A DNA stretch of 64,000 bases, taken from contig NZ_CP031194.1 in NCBI RefSeq assembly GCF_003344965.1, forward strand, positions 3,100,001 through 3,164,000. The letters are read 5' to 3'. A program made the translations under genes and the position numbers. Every line of letters starts with the position of its first letter. The first letter of the stretch is position 1. Positions 25,888 to 34,618 of this stretch are shown here, one piece after another. Source of the DNA: Streptomyces paludis. GTDB taxonomy: Bacteria; Actinomycetota; Actinomycetes; Streptomycetales; Streptomycetaceae. A model generated the notes under the pieces. It ran no database searches, was not told the DNA's origin, and saw nothing but the letters and a program-made list of their open reading frames with translations.

Positions 25888-27300
25888 TTACGGCTGGCGT
25901 CGACGCCGCGGTGCAGCAACTGGGTGAGCAAGCGAATACTCCAGAAGGCTGATCACATCATCCCCTGCGATCGCCTGGCGGCGTGCCAGTCGTTTTATCA
26001 ATGAGGCCGAAAGCTCGGCCTGCTTCTCCTCCAGGCTGTCAAAATCTACGCGCGCTTGCACCAGAGCCGACGGGAAACGTCGAAGGACTTCCTGGCGAAT
26101 CTGTTCAGGGACGTATCGCTCAATCTCGGCGCCCGTCAGGGAGGCCCCGTGGTCCATCCATTCGTGCGCGATCTCATGGAGGATAATGTGCTCAGTTTGG
26201 TTACGACTCGGACGACGCCGATAGAGAATGATCGTCAATTCTGGCGCTTTGACTCGAAGACCACATGCCGCACCCAGACCCCCGTCGGGATCATCCAGTG
26301 GCACTAGCCGAATCTGACGACCCGACATGCTCTCTATCGTCCGCATGCCCTGCATCATCACCGTGTGCGCCTGGAAGACCTGGAAGTTCGGGAAGGCGCT
26401 GACCACGCCCGCTAACGCGTTCACCCCGCGCACGAGGTCATCCATCGGGTCCAGCCCGACGATGTACGTGTACGAGGTGTCCAGCCCCGCCGCCCGGGCC
26501 CGAGCCAGCAGGTCCGGCATCTGTTCCGGGCGCAGGTCGGCCTTGGTGGACTTCATCAGGGCCGCCCGCCGGGTGAAGTGCTCGACGGTCAGCCTGAGCA
26601 CGAACGGCGACACCTGCGACGCGATGGTCCCGAACGCCTTGTCGCTGCGCAGTACGGAGGTCAGGAAGCCGATCCGCGCACTGACGCCGGCCCGCTCCAG
26701 AGCGGGCCGCAGGGCGGTCAGGTGAGCGATGGCGGCCCCCTCCCTCTCGAAGCAGCCGGTGGAGACGGTGACCTCGGTCAGTTCGGCCAGGTTGTGACGG
26801 GGGTGCTGCTCACCGAGGGCGCGCAGCAGGTCATCGAGACCCTGCTCCTCCTGCAGCCTTGGATCGGCGGCGGCCTCCAGGGTGTTGGGGCACCAACCGC
26901 ACCCGACGCACCGGCTGCGCGCGTTGGGGTTAAGGGTCGCGGCCCGGCCGTCGTTGCGGAAATACCCTCCGACCGCCTCGTCGGCGTCGATGCGTTCGAC
27001 GTGCGCGACCACCTCACCGTTCAGCGACAGCTCGTCGCCCCGGAGCCGGAACGGACTGGCCGGCCGGTTCAGCGGGACGATGATCTGCCAGGGGACGTCG
27101 GGACGGGACACGAGGCGCAGGTTGACTCGGGCCCGGTGACGGTCCTGGTCCGAGGTGATCCCGTACAGGTTGACAGCGATCAGCAGCACGTCCTCGACGG
27201 GCACCCCGTTGGCCAGGGCGACCCGCTCCAGCTGAAGCAGGCGGGCAGCGCCGACAGCACCGTCCGAGGATATGGCCTGGCTCTTGGAGAGATGCGGCAT
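25888..27300 (-). CDS. Chimeric radical SAM / ImmA-IrrE-type metallopeptidase frame
   Basis: From ATG 27300 one open frame encodes about 470 residues. Residues 1-320 are a radical SAM protein with an unusual Cys motif, RCVGCGWCPN (CX2CX2C), a TIM-barrel-like region (VTVSTGCFEREG, FVLRLTVEHFTRRAALMKSTKADL) and SYTYIVGLDPMDDLV. At about 26340 it runs straight into an ImmA/IrrE-type zinc peptidase: SGRQIRLVPLDDP, then IILHEIAHEWMDH with the HExxH motif. The peptidase normally has its own N-terminus, and the radical SAM protein its own C-terminus; both are missing at the junction, so a deletion probably fused two genes. ATG 26328 could restart the peptidase alone. MAB_1171c-type genes usually accompany the peptidase. 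Confidence 0.6.
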   Translation of the reverse strand: MPHLSKSQAISSDGAVGAARLLQLERVALANGVPVEDVLLIAVNLYGITSDQDRHRARVNLRLVSRPDVPWQIIVPLNRPASPFRLRGDELSLNGEVVAHVERIDADEAVGGYFRNDGRAATLNPNARSRCVGCGWCPNTLEAAADPRLQEEQGLDDLLRALGEQHPRHNLAELTEVTVSTGCFEREGAAIAHLTALRPALERAGVSARIGFLTSVLRSDKAFGTIASQVSPFVLRLTVEHFTRRAALMKSTKADLRPEQMPDLLARARAAGLDTSYTYIVGLDPMDDLVRGVNALAGVVSAFPNFQVFQAHTVMMQGMRTIESMSGRQIRLVPLDDPDGGLGAACGLRVKAPELTIILYRRRPSRNQTEHIILHEIAHEWMDHGASLTGAEIERYVPEQIRQEVLRRFPSALVQARVDFDSLEEKQAELSASLIKRLARRQAIAGDDVISLLEYSLAHPVAAPRRRRQP

Positions 27301-28407
27301 GAAGGGCTCCAACTGTCGTGGATTCGAGGAAAGGTTGCTACAGAGCGGGACGGCAGCGTGCCGTGTGCGGCTCTCAGCGGCACGGTCCACCCGGCCTCGG
27401 TGCCCCACTCGGTCTCCAGGCCCATCGAGTCGTCCACGTACCGGCGCACCGGGACGGGCGCGGAGGAGGCCGGCCGGGTGGACGGGGGCGAGCTGCCAGA
27501 AGCCGTTCTCGGCGGGTGCCCAGCAGGCGGGCGAAGACGGTGTCGGAGTCGAACCGGCGCAGACGCAGCCAGTCGATGCTCCGTCTCGCCGAACCAGAGC
27601 CGAGGCCCGCTGGTCGCCGATCAGGGCATAGTCCTCGATCTGCCCGGGGTTGTCCTCGCCCGGCACGGGTAAGGCGACGTAGACGCGGCGGCCTTCGGGC
27701 TCGTCCTGGCGGACGAGGAGACCCTCGGCGAGCGGGGGTCGGCACACCCGGGCTATGCGGCAGGCATAGAGACCGCTCCGCTGGATCGACAGCGGCATGA
27801 CGGCCCGGTGGCGGCCGGAGAGGATCGCGTCACGGATCTTGCGCGCGAGCTGGATGTCCGCCGGGTGTGCCTCGTCCGGGCGCAGACGCCTCCGTCTACG
27901 CCCGATCGACGGAGGTCGGCCCGGGGGCCGTTCTAATCGCTCGCTCTCACCGGCGCAGCTCACAGGGCTCAGGCCAGCCTCGGCCCACACCACCTTGCCG
28001 GCCCTGCCCCGAGCCGGGTAGTGGCCCCAGCGACTGCTCATCACCGCGACGATGAGGATCCCTCGTCCGCTCGTCGCCTCGACCCCGGGCTCCGTCAGCA
28101 CAGGCGGCCTCACGTCGCGGTCCCACACGGAGACCCTAACGGCGTCACGGAACATCTCCAGGGCCAGCTCGAACGTCTGCACGTCGAAGTGCGAGGAGTA
28201 CAAAGAGACCTCCTCGCCTTCCTTCTTCTCGGGGTGACGTACCGCATTCGTGGTCAGCTCCGAAACGATGAGCTTCACCGTCTCCACGACCTCGGCCGAC
28301 ACGCCCCAGTGGGAGAGGACGTTGGCGGCGTGCAGCCGCGCCAGACCCACAGCGTTGGGCGTGTCGGCCAGCGTGAGCGTGTCTCGCGGGGGTGGTGCCT
28401 GGGACAT
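27301..28407 (-). pseudogene. Anti-sigma-type HATPase followed by a decayed GntR-like regulator
   Basis: From ATG 28407 (GGGAGG upstream) the first 150 residues are an RsbW-like ATPase: LARLHAANVLSHWGVS, VKLIVSELTTNAVRHPE (N-box), SVWDRD (G1) and ATSGRGILIVAVMSSRWG (G2). No stop ends this domain. The frame continues through a degraded GntR-type wHTH (ADIQLARKIRDAILSGRHR, then LAEGLLVRQDEPEGRRVYVA). It then becomes non-coding in character, with homologous-looking pieces in other frames (SIDWLRLRRFDSDTVFARLLG; RYVDDSMGLETEWGTEAGW), and joins the radical SAM gene in frame. The HATPase may still be made as part of an 839-residue read-through product; the middle is a relic. Confidence 0.55.
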
Positions 28408-28612
28408 GGTGCCTCCCGAGTCGGGAGAGGAGCGGGGGTGCCGCTGACTCTCACTTCATGGTGGGGACCGCCTGACCCCGGTTCGGCGGTTGAGCGGTGG
28501 TGTACTGCCGTTCCGGGGTCGTGTCATCGCCCGAGTCCCGAGCGCCGATGCTGGCTCTGGCTGATCGCCGTTGCACGGTTGGCCCAGGACCGGGTCCGTC
28601 GATAAGGGAACT

Positions 28613-28732
28613 GCTGCGACGTCCTGGCCAGAAGGGTGTATGGGGGATGTCTTCAATCACGTGGGTTGGCACGGTTGTTCAAACCGTCGCGCCAGCGATG
28701 TCACCGTGGGTTCAAATCCCTCTCTTCGCAGC
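28613..28732 (+). other. tRNA-like remnant (not a standard tRNA)
   Basis: CCGTGGGTTCAAATCCCTC (28704-28722) looks like a tRNA T-arm and is preceded by an anticodon-stem-like hairpin, ACGGTTGTTCAAACCGT (about 28671-28687). GCTGCGA (28613-28619) can pair with TCGCAGC (28726-28732) as an acceptor stem. The spacing is wrong for a cloverleaf, the T-stem has a mismatch, and base 33 would be G. It could be a decayed tRNA or an attachment-site relic. Confidence 0.25.
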
Positions 28733-28915
28733 CGTTTTCAAGGGGAGGACGAGATCGTGCAGACCCTGTTCGCGAATGGAGCCGACCCCGCTACCGGGAC
28801 TCCCTGGGCCATCGAGGCTGCTACCCGGTTCGGTCGGCCGGACCTGCGGAGCTGTTCACGGGCAAGTAGCAGGAAATCTCCTGAGGGCAGGCCACTGGCG
28901 GCGACGCCCGGAAGA

Positions 28916-28958
28916 GTTGGGGGCGCTCGTTCCACATGGTGGTGCGAGCGCCCCCAAC
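28916..28958. terminator. Hairpin downstream of the DUF6082 operon
   Basis: GTTGGGGGCGCTCG (28916-28929) pairs perfectly with 28945-28958 around a 15-base loop. It is probably the terminator of the leftward operon ending at 29059. Confidence 0.65.
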
Positions 28959-29058
28959 AGTCCGTAGATTCGGTAGTTGGTGTCTTCGAACCCAATAGGG
29001 CTTTGTGAACCAGCCATCAGGTCCGACGCACGCGCCGACGAGGGGTCTTGGGGCGGCG

Positions 29059-29529
29059 CTAGGCTCCCGCGCCGACCAGGTCACTGGGTTCGGACAGGGC
29101 CCGCAGCGCCTTGTGGAAGGCGTCTTCCATGGCGTTCACGAACTGGTGGCCGCGCTTGCCGTGGACTCCTCGGCGCTGGATGGGTGCGGCGCGCTGCCAG
29201 TACGCGCGCGCGTGGGCGCTCTCCATGAAGGCCCCGGCGACCCGGTGCAGCGCGTCCTCGTCCAGGAGTCCGGACCGGAACTGAAGGTGCCAGAAGGTCA
29301 CTCGCTTGTTGCAGTGGAGGAACCGGACGCGGTCCGCTTCGGTGAGCGCGGCGAGGTAGGGGTACAGCTCGGCCAGTTCCGGGCCGCTCTCCTCCGTCAG
29401 CATCCTGTGGTGCATCTCCATGGTGGCCAGCCGCATGTGGTCCCGATGGTGTCGCCGGTCGAGAACCAGGCGGGCAACGCCGACGGCGGCAGCGGACAAA
29501 ACCGCGGTGGTCAGGAGTCTCGATGTCAT
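29059..29529 (-). CDS. DUF6082 family protein
   Basis: A 156-residue protein from ATG 29529, overlapping the upstream stop by four bases. It starts with a hydrophobic helix (RLLTTAVLSAAAVGVARLVL), then MRLATMEMHHRMLTEESGPELAELYP and FLHCNKRVTFWHLQFRSGLLDEDALHRVAGAFMES, the pattern of DUF6082, a Streptomyces family of unknown function often found near HTH-DUF5753/DUF397 genes, as here. Probably membrane anchored with a cytoplasmic helical domain. Confidence 0.75.
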   Translation of the reverse strand: MTSRLLTTAVLSAAAVGVARLVLDRRHHRDHMRLATMEMHHRMLTEESGPELAELYPYLAALTEADRVRFLHCNKRVTFWHLQFRSGLLDEDALHRVAGAFMESAHARAYWQRAAPIQRRGVHGKRGHQFVNAMEDAFHKALRALSEPSDLVGAGA

Positions 29530-30188
29530 GGTGGCCTCTCGTCGTGCGGTCTGGTCTGTTGCGATGTGCCCGCCCTGGCCGTCAACGGCGGAACCGTGAC
29601 CGTGACGACCAGGGCGGCATCCGTACCGGCGACCGTCCCCACCGATGGTTGTCGGAGCGACCGGTACGGAGTTCGAGGGCCGCTGAGTGCCGCAGCGGTA
29701 TTCGGCACGCGTGACGGTCGCCGGAACAGGGCGAACCATCTCCGCTTCCGTGGCTTGCGGTGTCTCTGGCGACCAGGGCGAAGGGCCAGCGGGGGCGGAG
29801 GTGCAGGAGGAGCCGGTGCGGGGGGCAAGGGACGCGCGCTCAGCGTGTAGCGGCCGGTCGTATCGGCCGCGACGAAGGTGAACTCCTCACCTGCGGCGAG
29901 CCGGTTCCGCGCCACCTCCTGCTCAGTCAAGTCGCCACACCAGAAACGAAGTTCAGCAGGAACATCCGGCTCGGGGGCCGTCACCGGAACGATCAGCTTT
30001 CGCGGGATCCATACCGCGCACGGGTCGGGGTCGAGCCCGTCGGCGATCCGTCGAGCCTGTCCGCGAAGCCAACGAAGCGCCCGCTCCGGAGAGATGGCCT
30101 CCCGTAGGCCGAGCACGACGCGCACCATCTGCCCGTTGGCCGGCCCCTCACCGGTCACGGTGGCGACGTAGACGCGCGATTCCGTCAT
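29526..30188 (-). CDS. Conserved protein of unknown function in the DUF6082 operon
   Basis: A 220-residue protein from ATG 30188, overlapping both neighbours by four bases. The first 120 residues form a mixed alpha/beta domain (VYVATVTGEGPANGQMVRVVLGL, ERALRWLRGQARRIADGLDPDPCAVWIPRKLIVPV). The second half is Pro-rich, then strongly basic (RQRHRKPRKRRWFALFRRPSR), and ends in a hydrophobic stretch. The basic patch could bind nucleic acid or the membrane surface. No domain recognised. Confidence 0.6.
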   Translation of the reverse strand: MTESRVYVATVTGEGPANGQMVRVVLGLREAISPERALRWLRGQARRIADGLDPDPCAVWIPRKLIVPVTAPEPDVPAELRFWCGDLTEQEVARNRLAAGEEFTFVAADTTGRYTLSARPLPPAPAPPAPPPPLALRPGRQRHRKPRKRRWFALFRRPSRVPNTAAALSGPRTPYRSLRQPSVGTVAGTDAALVVTVTVPPLTARAGTSQQTRPHDERPP

Positions 30189-30670
30189 GACCGCCCGCCC
30201 GCGCCACGCTTCCGGTGCAACTCGGCGAGCGCGCGCAGCTGCTGGCGCTCCCGATCCGTCGCCGGACGGACCCTGATCGGTCGGGCGTTCCACGTGTGAC
30301 CGGTCGGCCGGATGAGGCAGACGAGGTTCCCGTAGAGCCGGTGCACCACGCCCACCATCTCCCGGTCCGGGTCCCACACCGCCAGGCCCACGACGAGCGT
30401 GATCCGACGGGACGGCTCGGGCAGATGCGCGAAGGGAGACGCGCCGTTCGCAGGCGCCGTACGGTCTACGGCCTTGCGGTGCGGGTGCGCTGCGATCTGC
30501 CGCGCGCAGTCGAGCACGCTCACGGCCCCGATGCCGCGCGACGCGTTGTTCCGGCGCCTGTGCCACCAGGCGCACACGTCGCAACCGGGAAACGGGATGA
30601 GGCCGAGCGGGGGATTGAGCGTGGCCGGCGAGATTCCCAACCGGTCCCGGTCACTGGGCAGCATCGCCAC
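30185..30670 (-). CDS. Conserved protein of unknown function
   Basis: Up to 161 residues (ATG 30670 or 30664). A CDVCAWW motif near residue 30 may bind metal. Two clusters, RRITLVVGLAVWDPDREMVGVVHRLYGNLVCLIRPTG and WNARPIRVRPATDRERQQLRALAELHRKR, give a strand-rich core and a helical tail. Its stop overlaps the next ATG (ATGA) and its start overlaps the preceding small gene, so it belongs to the same operon. Function unknown. Confidence 0.6.
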   Translation of the reverse strand: MAMLPSDRDRLGISPATLNPPLGLIPFPGCDVCAWWHRRRNNASRGIGAVSVLDCARQIAAHPHRKAVDRTAPANGASPFAHLPEPSRRITLVVGLAVWDPDREMVGVVHRLYGNLVCLIRPTGHTWNARPIRVRPATDRERQQLRALAELHRKRGAGGRS

Positions 30671-30833
30671 ACCGCCGTTCGAGTCCCGCCTGCACGTCGA
30701 GCGAACAGGGCTGAGTGGACTCGGCGTATGTCCGAGGTGCGTCGTCAGGCAGTAAGCGCCAGAAGAAACGGCTGCTTACGTTCGCGTGCAGCGCGGCGGC
30801 GCCGACGGGCGACGGGGAAACCTCGTTCGACAT
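30651..30833 (-). CDS. Small leader-position protein of the DUF6082 operon
   Basis: A 60-residue frame beginning MSNEVSPSPVGAAALHANVS. A very good ribosome-binding site (AGAAGGAGGG) lies upstream, the only strong one in this operon, which supports translation. It overlaps the next gene by about 20 bases and may serve to couple its translation. No domain seen. Confidence 0.5.
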   Translation of the reverse strand: MSNEVSPSPVGAAALHANVSSRFFWRLLPDDAPRTYAESTQPCSLDVQAGLERRCGDAAQ

Positions 30834-31018
30834 ACGGGTGCCCTCCTTCTACTCCCTGTGACTGGGGGTGTTCAGAGTGCGACAGGTGCCGCTAGGTTTG
30901 GAAGCCATTCAGCTACCAACCTGGCTGTTGGGTTCAGCGGCATATGCGAACAGTGTTGACCTGCACTGACACGCACGCAGGGATGCCTTTTCAGACCCGT
31001 GGTGGAGGGGGTTTTGAT

Positions 31019-31859
31019 GTGGTGGGAGACCGGGAAGTTGACAGTGCGGCGGTCGGTGAGGCGAGGATCGCGCGACGGAAATTCGCGGAAGCCCTGCGTG
31101 ACGCGCGAGAACTGAGACCCGAGGGCAGGTGGACACAAGCCCAGCTCGCAAGGGAAGTTCGAACGTCCAGCTCGACGATCTCGCGTATCGAGGGCAGCGA
31201 CCTGCCCATCCCGAGCAACCTCCCAGCCCTCTTTGACCAGGTCTTCGGGACGGATGGGACGTTCAAGCGTCTGTACGAGGAGATCCAGGCGACCGGCTTC
31301 CCCGCCCACTCCCGGCGGAGGATCGCGCTGGAGCCCCACGCGGTGGCCATCTCGCAGTGGACGCAAACCGTGGTTCCTGGAATGCTCCAGACGGAGTCGT
31401 ACGCGCAGGCGCTCTTCCAGACGGGCGACCCCAGGGCCAGCGATCAGGAGATCGCGACCATGGTCCGATCCCGAATGGACCGGCAGAAGGTCTTCGAACG
31501 GAGTTCGCCGCCCGACTTCTCAGCGGTCCTCTGCGAGTCCGTGATCAGGCGTACGGTCGGCGGCCCCGACGTGATGCGCGACCAGTTGGCCGCGCTTCTG
31601 TCGCATGGGGCACGTCGTACCAGTGTGGTTCAGGTGCTGCCCCTGAACGCCGGTTGCCACGGACTGATGGACGGCACGATGTCGATCCCCGGCGGAAGGG
31701 GCAATAATCGTCTATACGGAGGGCATCCGATCCGGAGCGATCATCGAGGATCCCAGTTCCGTCAGGGAGCTGTCCCGGTCCTACGATGTTCTGACCGCCT
31801 CGGCGCTCTCGCCCGACGCGTCCGCACGTCTGATCTTGAAGCTTATGGAGGCGCCATGA
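31019..31859 (+). pseudogene. HTH-DUF5753 regulator with a frameshift near its end
   Basis: From GTG 31019 (GGAGGGG eight bases upstream) the protein has an XRE HTH (WTQAQLAREVRTSSSTISRIEG) and the DUF5753 domain (VPGMLQTESYAQALF, SRMDRQKVFE, LCESVIRRTVGGPDVM, VVQVLPLNAGCHGLMDGTMSI). After TMSI the conserved end (EGAIIVYTEGIRSGAIIED, then ASARLILKLMEAP with stop TGA 31857-31859) lies one frame away. A +1 shift (one extra base or two missing) at about 31685-31690 explains this. Without it the gene would end in ATGA overlapping the DUF397 start, the usual layout. As written, the frame instead runs on into DUF397, making a fusion. Confidence 0.75.
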
Positions 31860-32050
31860 CCCACAGTTGGGTCAAGTCCAGCTACAGCAGCCAGGACGGG
31901 GGCGACTGCGTGGAGTGGGCACCGACGCACGCACGGGCCCACGGGATCGTGCCGGTGCAGGACAGCAAGCAGCCGGGCGGTCCCGTACTCATGGTCTCCG
32001 CCGCAGCGTGGCAAGCGCTGATCGAGGCCACCTGGAACTTCGAGGCGTAG
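31856..32050 (+). CDS. DUF397 protein
   Basis: A 64-residue protein with the complete DUF397 pattern: WVKSSYSSQDGGDCVEWAP, then VPVQDSKQPGGPVLMVSAAAWQALIE. DUF397 proteins are partners, often described as antitoxin-like or anti-regulator-like, of the HTH-DUF5753 protein encoded just upstream, as in the BldB/AbaA-like systems of Streptomyces. Because of the upstream frameshift it is in the same open frame as the regulator. Confidence 0.85.
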   Translation: MTHSWVKSSYSSQDGGDCVEWAPTHARAHGIVPVQDSKQPGGPVLMVSAAAWQALIEATWNFEA

Positions 32051-32203
32051 CCGACCATCAGCGTTTCCCGCTGTGTTCGCCGACAGCGGCGGGGCGCCGC
32101 TCGCTTTGGTGGCCGCTGGTCCATCTGTGTTCCAGGCCCGGAGCGGAATCACTACGGATGCCGTTCGTTCAGGTCAGAAGAGGGTGCGGCAAGGGGCACG
32201 CAG

Positions 32204-33013
32204 ATGACGGACACAGAGCATGACCGCGAGCAGCGAGGGACGGCAGGGCGGTTCGCGGGTCGTCGCTTTGTGGTGACGGGAGGCTCCAGAGGGCTGGGCG
32301 AGCACGTGGTGCGCCTGCTCCTGTCCCAAGGAGCGCAGGTGGCGACGTGCGCCCGGAAGCCCGAGCCCCTGGAAACGCTCCACAACTCGCTGGACACGCC
32401 GGCTGATCTGTTCGTCAGGACTCTGGACGTATCCGTACCGGAACTGCTGGACCGGTTTGTGGAGGACGCCGTTTCAGCGCTGGGCGGGCTGGACGGTGTC
32501 GTTGCGTGTGCGGGCGGTGCGCAGGGGCGGGGAATCACCGAAGCGTCCGCCGAGGACTGGGCGGCGACTTGGAGGATGAACGTGGGCCACGTCGCCCAGC
32601 TGGTGTCGACGAGTTCCCCACACCTGCGGGAAACAGGTGGCGGATCAATCGTCGTGGTGGCTTCGGTCTCCGGATGGAAACCAGGGCCGCAGGCTCAGTA
32701 CGGTTCGGCGAAGGCGGCCCAGATCCATATGGTGTCGTCCCTGGCCAGGGAGCTGGCCCCGGACGGCATCCGGGTGAACGCGGTCTCTCCGGGATCGATG
32801 CTCATCCCGGGCAAGCGGTGGGACCGGATGCGCCGCGAGGACCCGTCGGCCTTCGACCGGTTCCGCTCGGAGTTCCCAGGGGGCGAGCTGGTGCGGCCGG
32901 AGGAGGTGGCGGACGTGATCGCCTTCCTGCTCTCGGACCAGTCGCGAGGGGTGACCGGGATCAACCTGCCCGTCGACAAGGGCCAGAACGCGCCGACGCC
33001 GGAAGGGTACTGA
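32204..33013 (+). CDS. Short-chain dehydrogenase/reductase
   Basis: A 269-residue Rossmann-fold oxidoreductase. It has a cofactor motif FVVTGGSRGLGEHV (TGxxxGxG), the NAG-like element CAGGAQGRG, and catalytic Ser and Tyr-xxx-Lys in VVASVSGWKPGPQAQYGSAKAA. The C-terminal PVDKGQNA block is typical of classical SDRs. Arg/Lys after the first strand (CARKPEP) suggests NADP(H). It lies between the DUF397 gene and a convergent regulator. Substrate unknown. Confidence 0.9.
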   Translation: MTDTEHDREQRGTAGRFAGRRFVVTGGSRGLGEHVVRLLLSQGAQVATCARKPEPLETLHNSLDTPADLFVRTLDVSVPELLDRFVEDAVSALGGLDGVVACAGGAQGRGITEASAEDWAATWRMNVGHVAQLVSTSSPHLRETGGGSIVVVASVSGWKPGPQAQYGSAKAAQIHMVSSLARELAPDGIRVNAVSPGSMLIPGKRWDRMRREDPSAFDRFRSEFPGGELVRPEEVADVIAFLLSDQSRGVTGINLPVDKGQNAPTPEGY

Positions 33014-33022
33014 TCGACGCCG

Positions 33023-34408
33023 TCAGGCCGCTGTGCCGAGTATCGGCCGGGCCTTCCGCTCGAAGTCACGGACGACGGCTTCGCCCCGATGAGGGGCAAG
33101 CCGTGCCCGGAAGTCACGCAGGGCTTGGACGGACCGCTCGCTGTGAACGCCGGCGAGCAGATCCACGGCGTTGCTCGCGGTCCCGACCGCCTCGTCCAGC
33201 CTGTTCTGCTGGAGGAACGCCGTCGCGAGCACCGAGCGGCTGATGGCCTGCCGACGGCGACGGTCGCCGTTCGCCTCGACGGACGCCAGGGCGAGGCGCT
33301 CGGCCTGCCCCGCTTCACCGAGGTCGCGGTGGACCAGCGCGGCCTCAGCCTCCAGATAGTGGTGGTCCAGGAAGCGGACCCACGGCGATTCCTCGGCCGG
33401 TCCCCGGCTGACTTCCAGCTTTTCACCGGCCGCCAGCAGGGAGGCCGTGGCCTGCCGGGAGTCACCGAGGACTGCGTATCCGCGGGCGGCCATGGCGTGC
33501 AGGCGCATGAGTCCGAGCGGGCTGCCCGCCGACTTGGCGGTCGCGATTCCCACCCGCGCCAGCGAGACTCCTTCGGTGGGGTCGCCGAGGCTGGTGGCGA
33601 GGTGCGACATGCCGGCCAGGATCTGCCCGCCGAGTACGCGGTCGCCGCCTTCGGCGCACAGCCTCAGCGCCTGGATCATGTACCTCTCCGCGAGTCCGTA
33701 GTCGGCGGAGTCGTACGAGCACCAGCCGGCCATCGCGGCCAATTTCGCGGCCGAGGTGTAGAGAACTCGGCGCTGGGGCGTGGGCAGGCCGCGCTGCTGG
33801 AGCATGGGGGCGAGTTCGGTGCTCAGGTAATGCACGATGCTCGCTCGAACCCCGCCGCCGCCGAAGCGGTTGTCCATCTCGTCGAACATCTCGATCATGG
33901 CTTGGACCTGTTCGGCAGGACCGCTACCGGCAACGACGGCGAGACGGGGGGCCTGTTCATCCTCAAGGAGCCACAGCATCCACTGCCGCTGCGGATCCAG
34001 GAGGGCGGTCGCGACGTACGGCACCGCGCCAAGAAGGCTGCGCCGCGAGATGTCGGTGGAGCCCAGCTCCGCGAGCGTGTGCAGTGTTTCACCCACGTCT
34101 TCACGGTACGTCAAAGCTCTTGCGACCACGGGCTTCTGCCCCTGCTCGGCAAAGCCGATGTCAACAGGGGCAACGGGACGGCCGGAGAAGCCGGCCAGTG
34201 CTGCGGCGATGAACTCAGGAGCGCGTCCACGAGGGGTCATCCCCTGCGCCCATCGGGTCACCGACGCCTTGTCGTAGCGCGACACCTCGCCCTGTAGCAA
34301 ACCCAGTTCGTTGACCTTGCGCGCCAACGCGGCGTGCGAACAACCGGCTTCCAGAAGCACGGCCGCGAAGGCGGTGTTGGCCTCGCCGGTCCCCCTTGCA
34401 CTGCCCAT
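33023..34408 (-). CDS. HTH-TPR transcriptional regulator
   Basis: A 461-residue protein. The N-terminal part has an HTH-like segment (GCSHAALARKVNELGLLQGEVSRYDKASVTRWAQG). From about residue 190 the protein is a long array of TPR-like helix pairs (YTSAAKLAAMAGWCSYDSADYGLAERYMIQAL, ILAGMSHLATSLGDPTEGVSLARVGI, and similar). This arrangement is common in Streptomyces regulators. It is divergent from the radical SAM gene at 34619 with a 210-base shared promoter region, so it is the likely controller of that seven-gene block. Confidence 0.75.
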   Translation of the reverse strand: MGSARGTGEANTAFAAVLLEAGCSHAALARKVNELGLLQGEVSRYDKASVTRWAQGMTPRGRAPEFIAAALAGFSGRPVAPVDIGFAEQGQKPVVARALTYREDVGETLHTLAELGSTDISRRSLLGAVPYVATALLDPQRQWMLWLLEDEQAPRLAVVAGSGPAEQVQAMIEMFDEMDNRFGGGGVRASIVHYLSTELAPMLQQRGLPTPQRRVLYTSAAKLAAMAGWCSYDSADYGLAERYMIQALRLCAEGGDRVLGGQILAGMSHLATSLGDPTEGVSLARVGIATAKSAGSPLGLMRLHAMAARGYAVLGDSRQATASLLAAGEKLEVSRGPAEESPWVRFLDHHYLEAEAALVHRDLGEAGQAERLALASVEANGDRRRRQAISRSVLATAFLQQNRLDEAVGTASNAVDLLAGVHSERSVQALRDFRARLAPHRGEAVVRDFERKARPILGTAA

Positions 34409-34618
34409 GCGTAGATGATGCCGCGCGGGTCACTCTGTGTCCCAGCGTTTCGACGCTGAGCCATGAAAGTGCAACCCCCGTACAACCGAACAACCCCTCC
34501 GCCCCCTCCTCCCGAGGCCCGCGGGCACGGAGACTGAAAGGGCTTCGGGCCGACTGCCCTTCCCGGCAAGGACGTTGATGGATCATCACCCATGCCCTCA
34601 GCATCGGAGGGAGATTCC

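Larger units (their letters stand above)
28408..29058. other. Gene-free region with tRNA-like and hairpin sequences
   Basis: No convincing gene in any frame. It holds a T-arm-like sequence within 28613-28732 and a 14-bp-stem hairpin at 28916-28958. The latter lies about 100 bases past the stop of the DUF6082 gene and may end that operon. Confidence 0.5.

Noticed and set aside
28977..29003. TTCGAACCC near 28985 as a copy of the tRNA-Thr 3' end
   Set aside because: Only nine bases match the tRNA T-loop; flanks differ, so it is not an attachment-site repeat.
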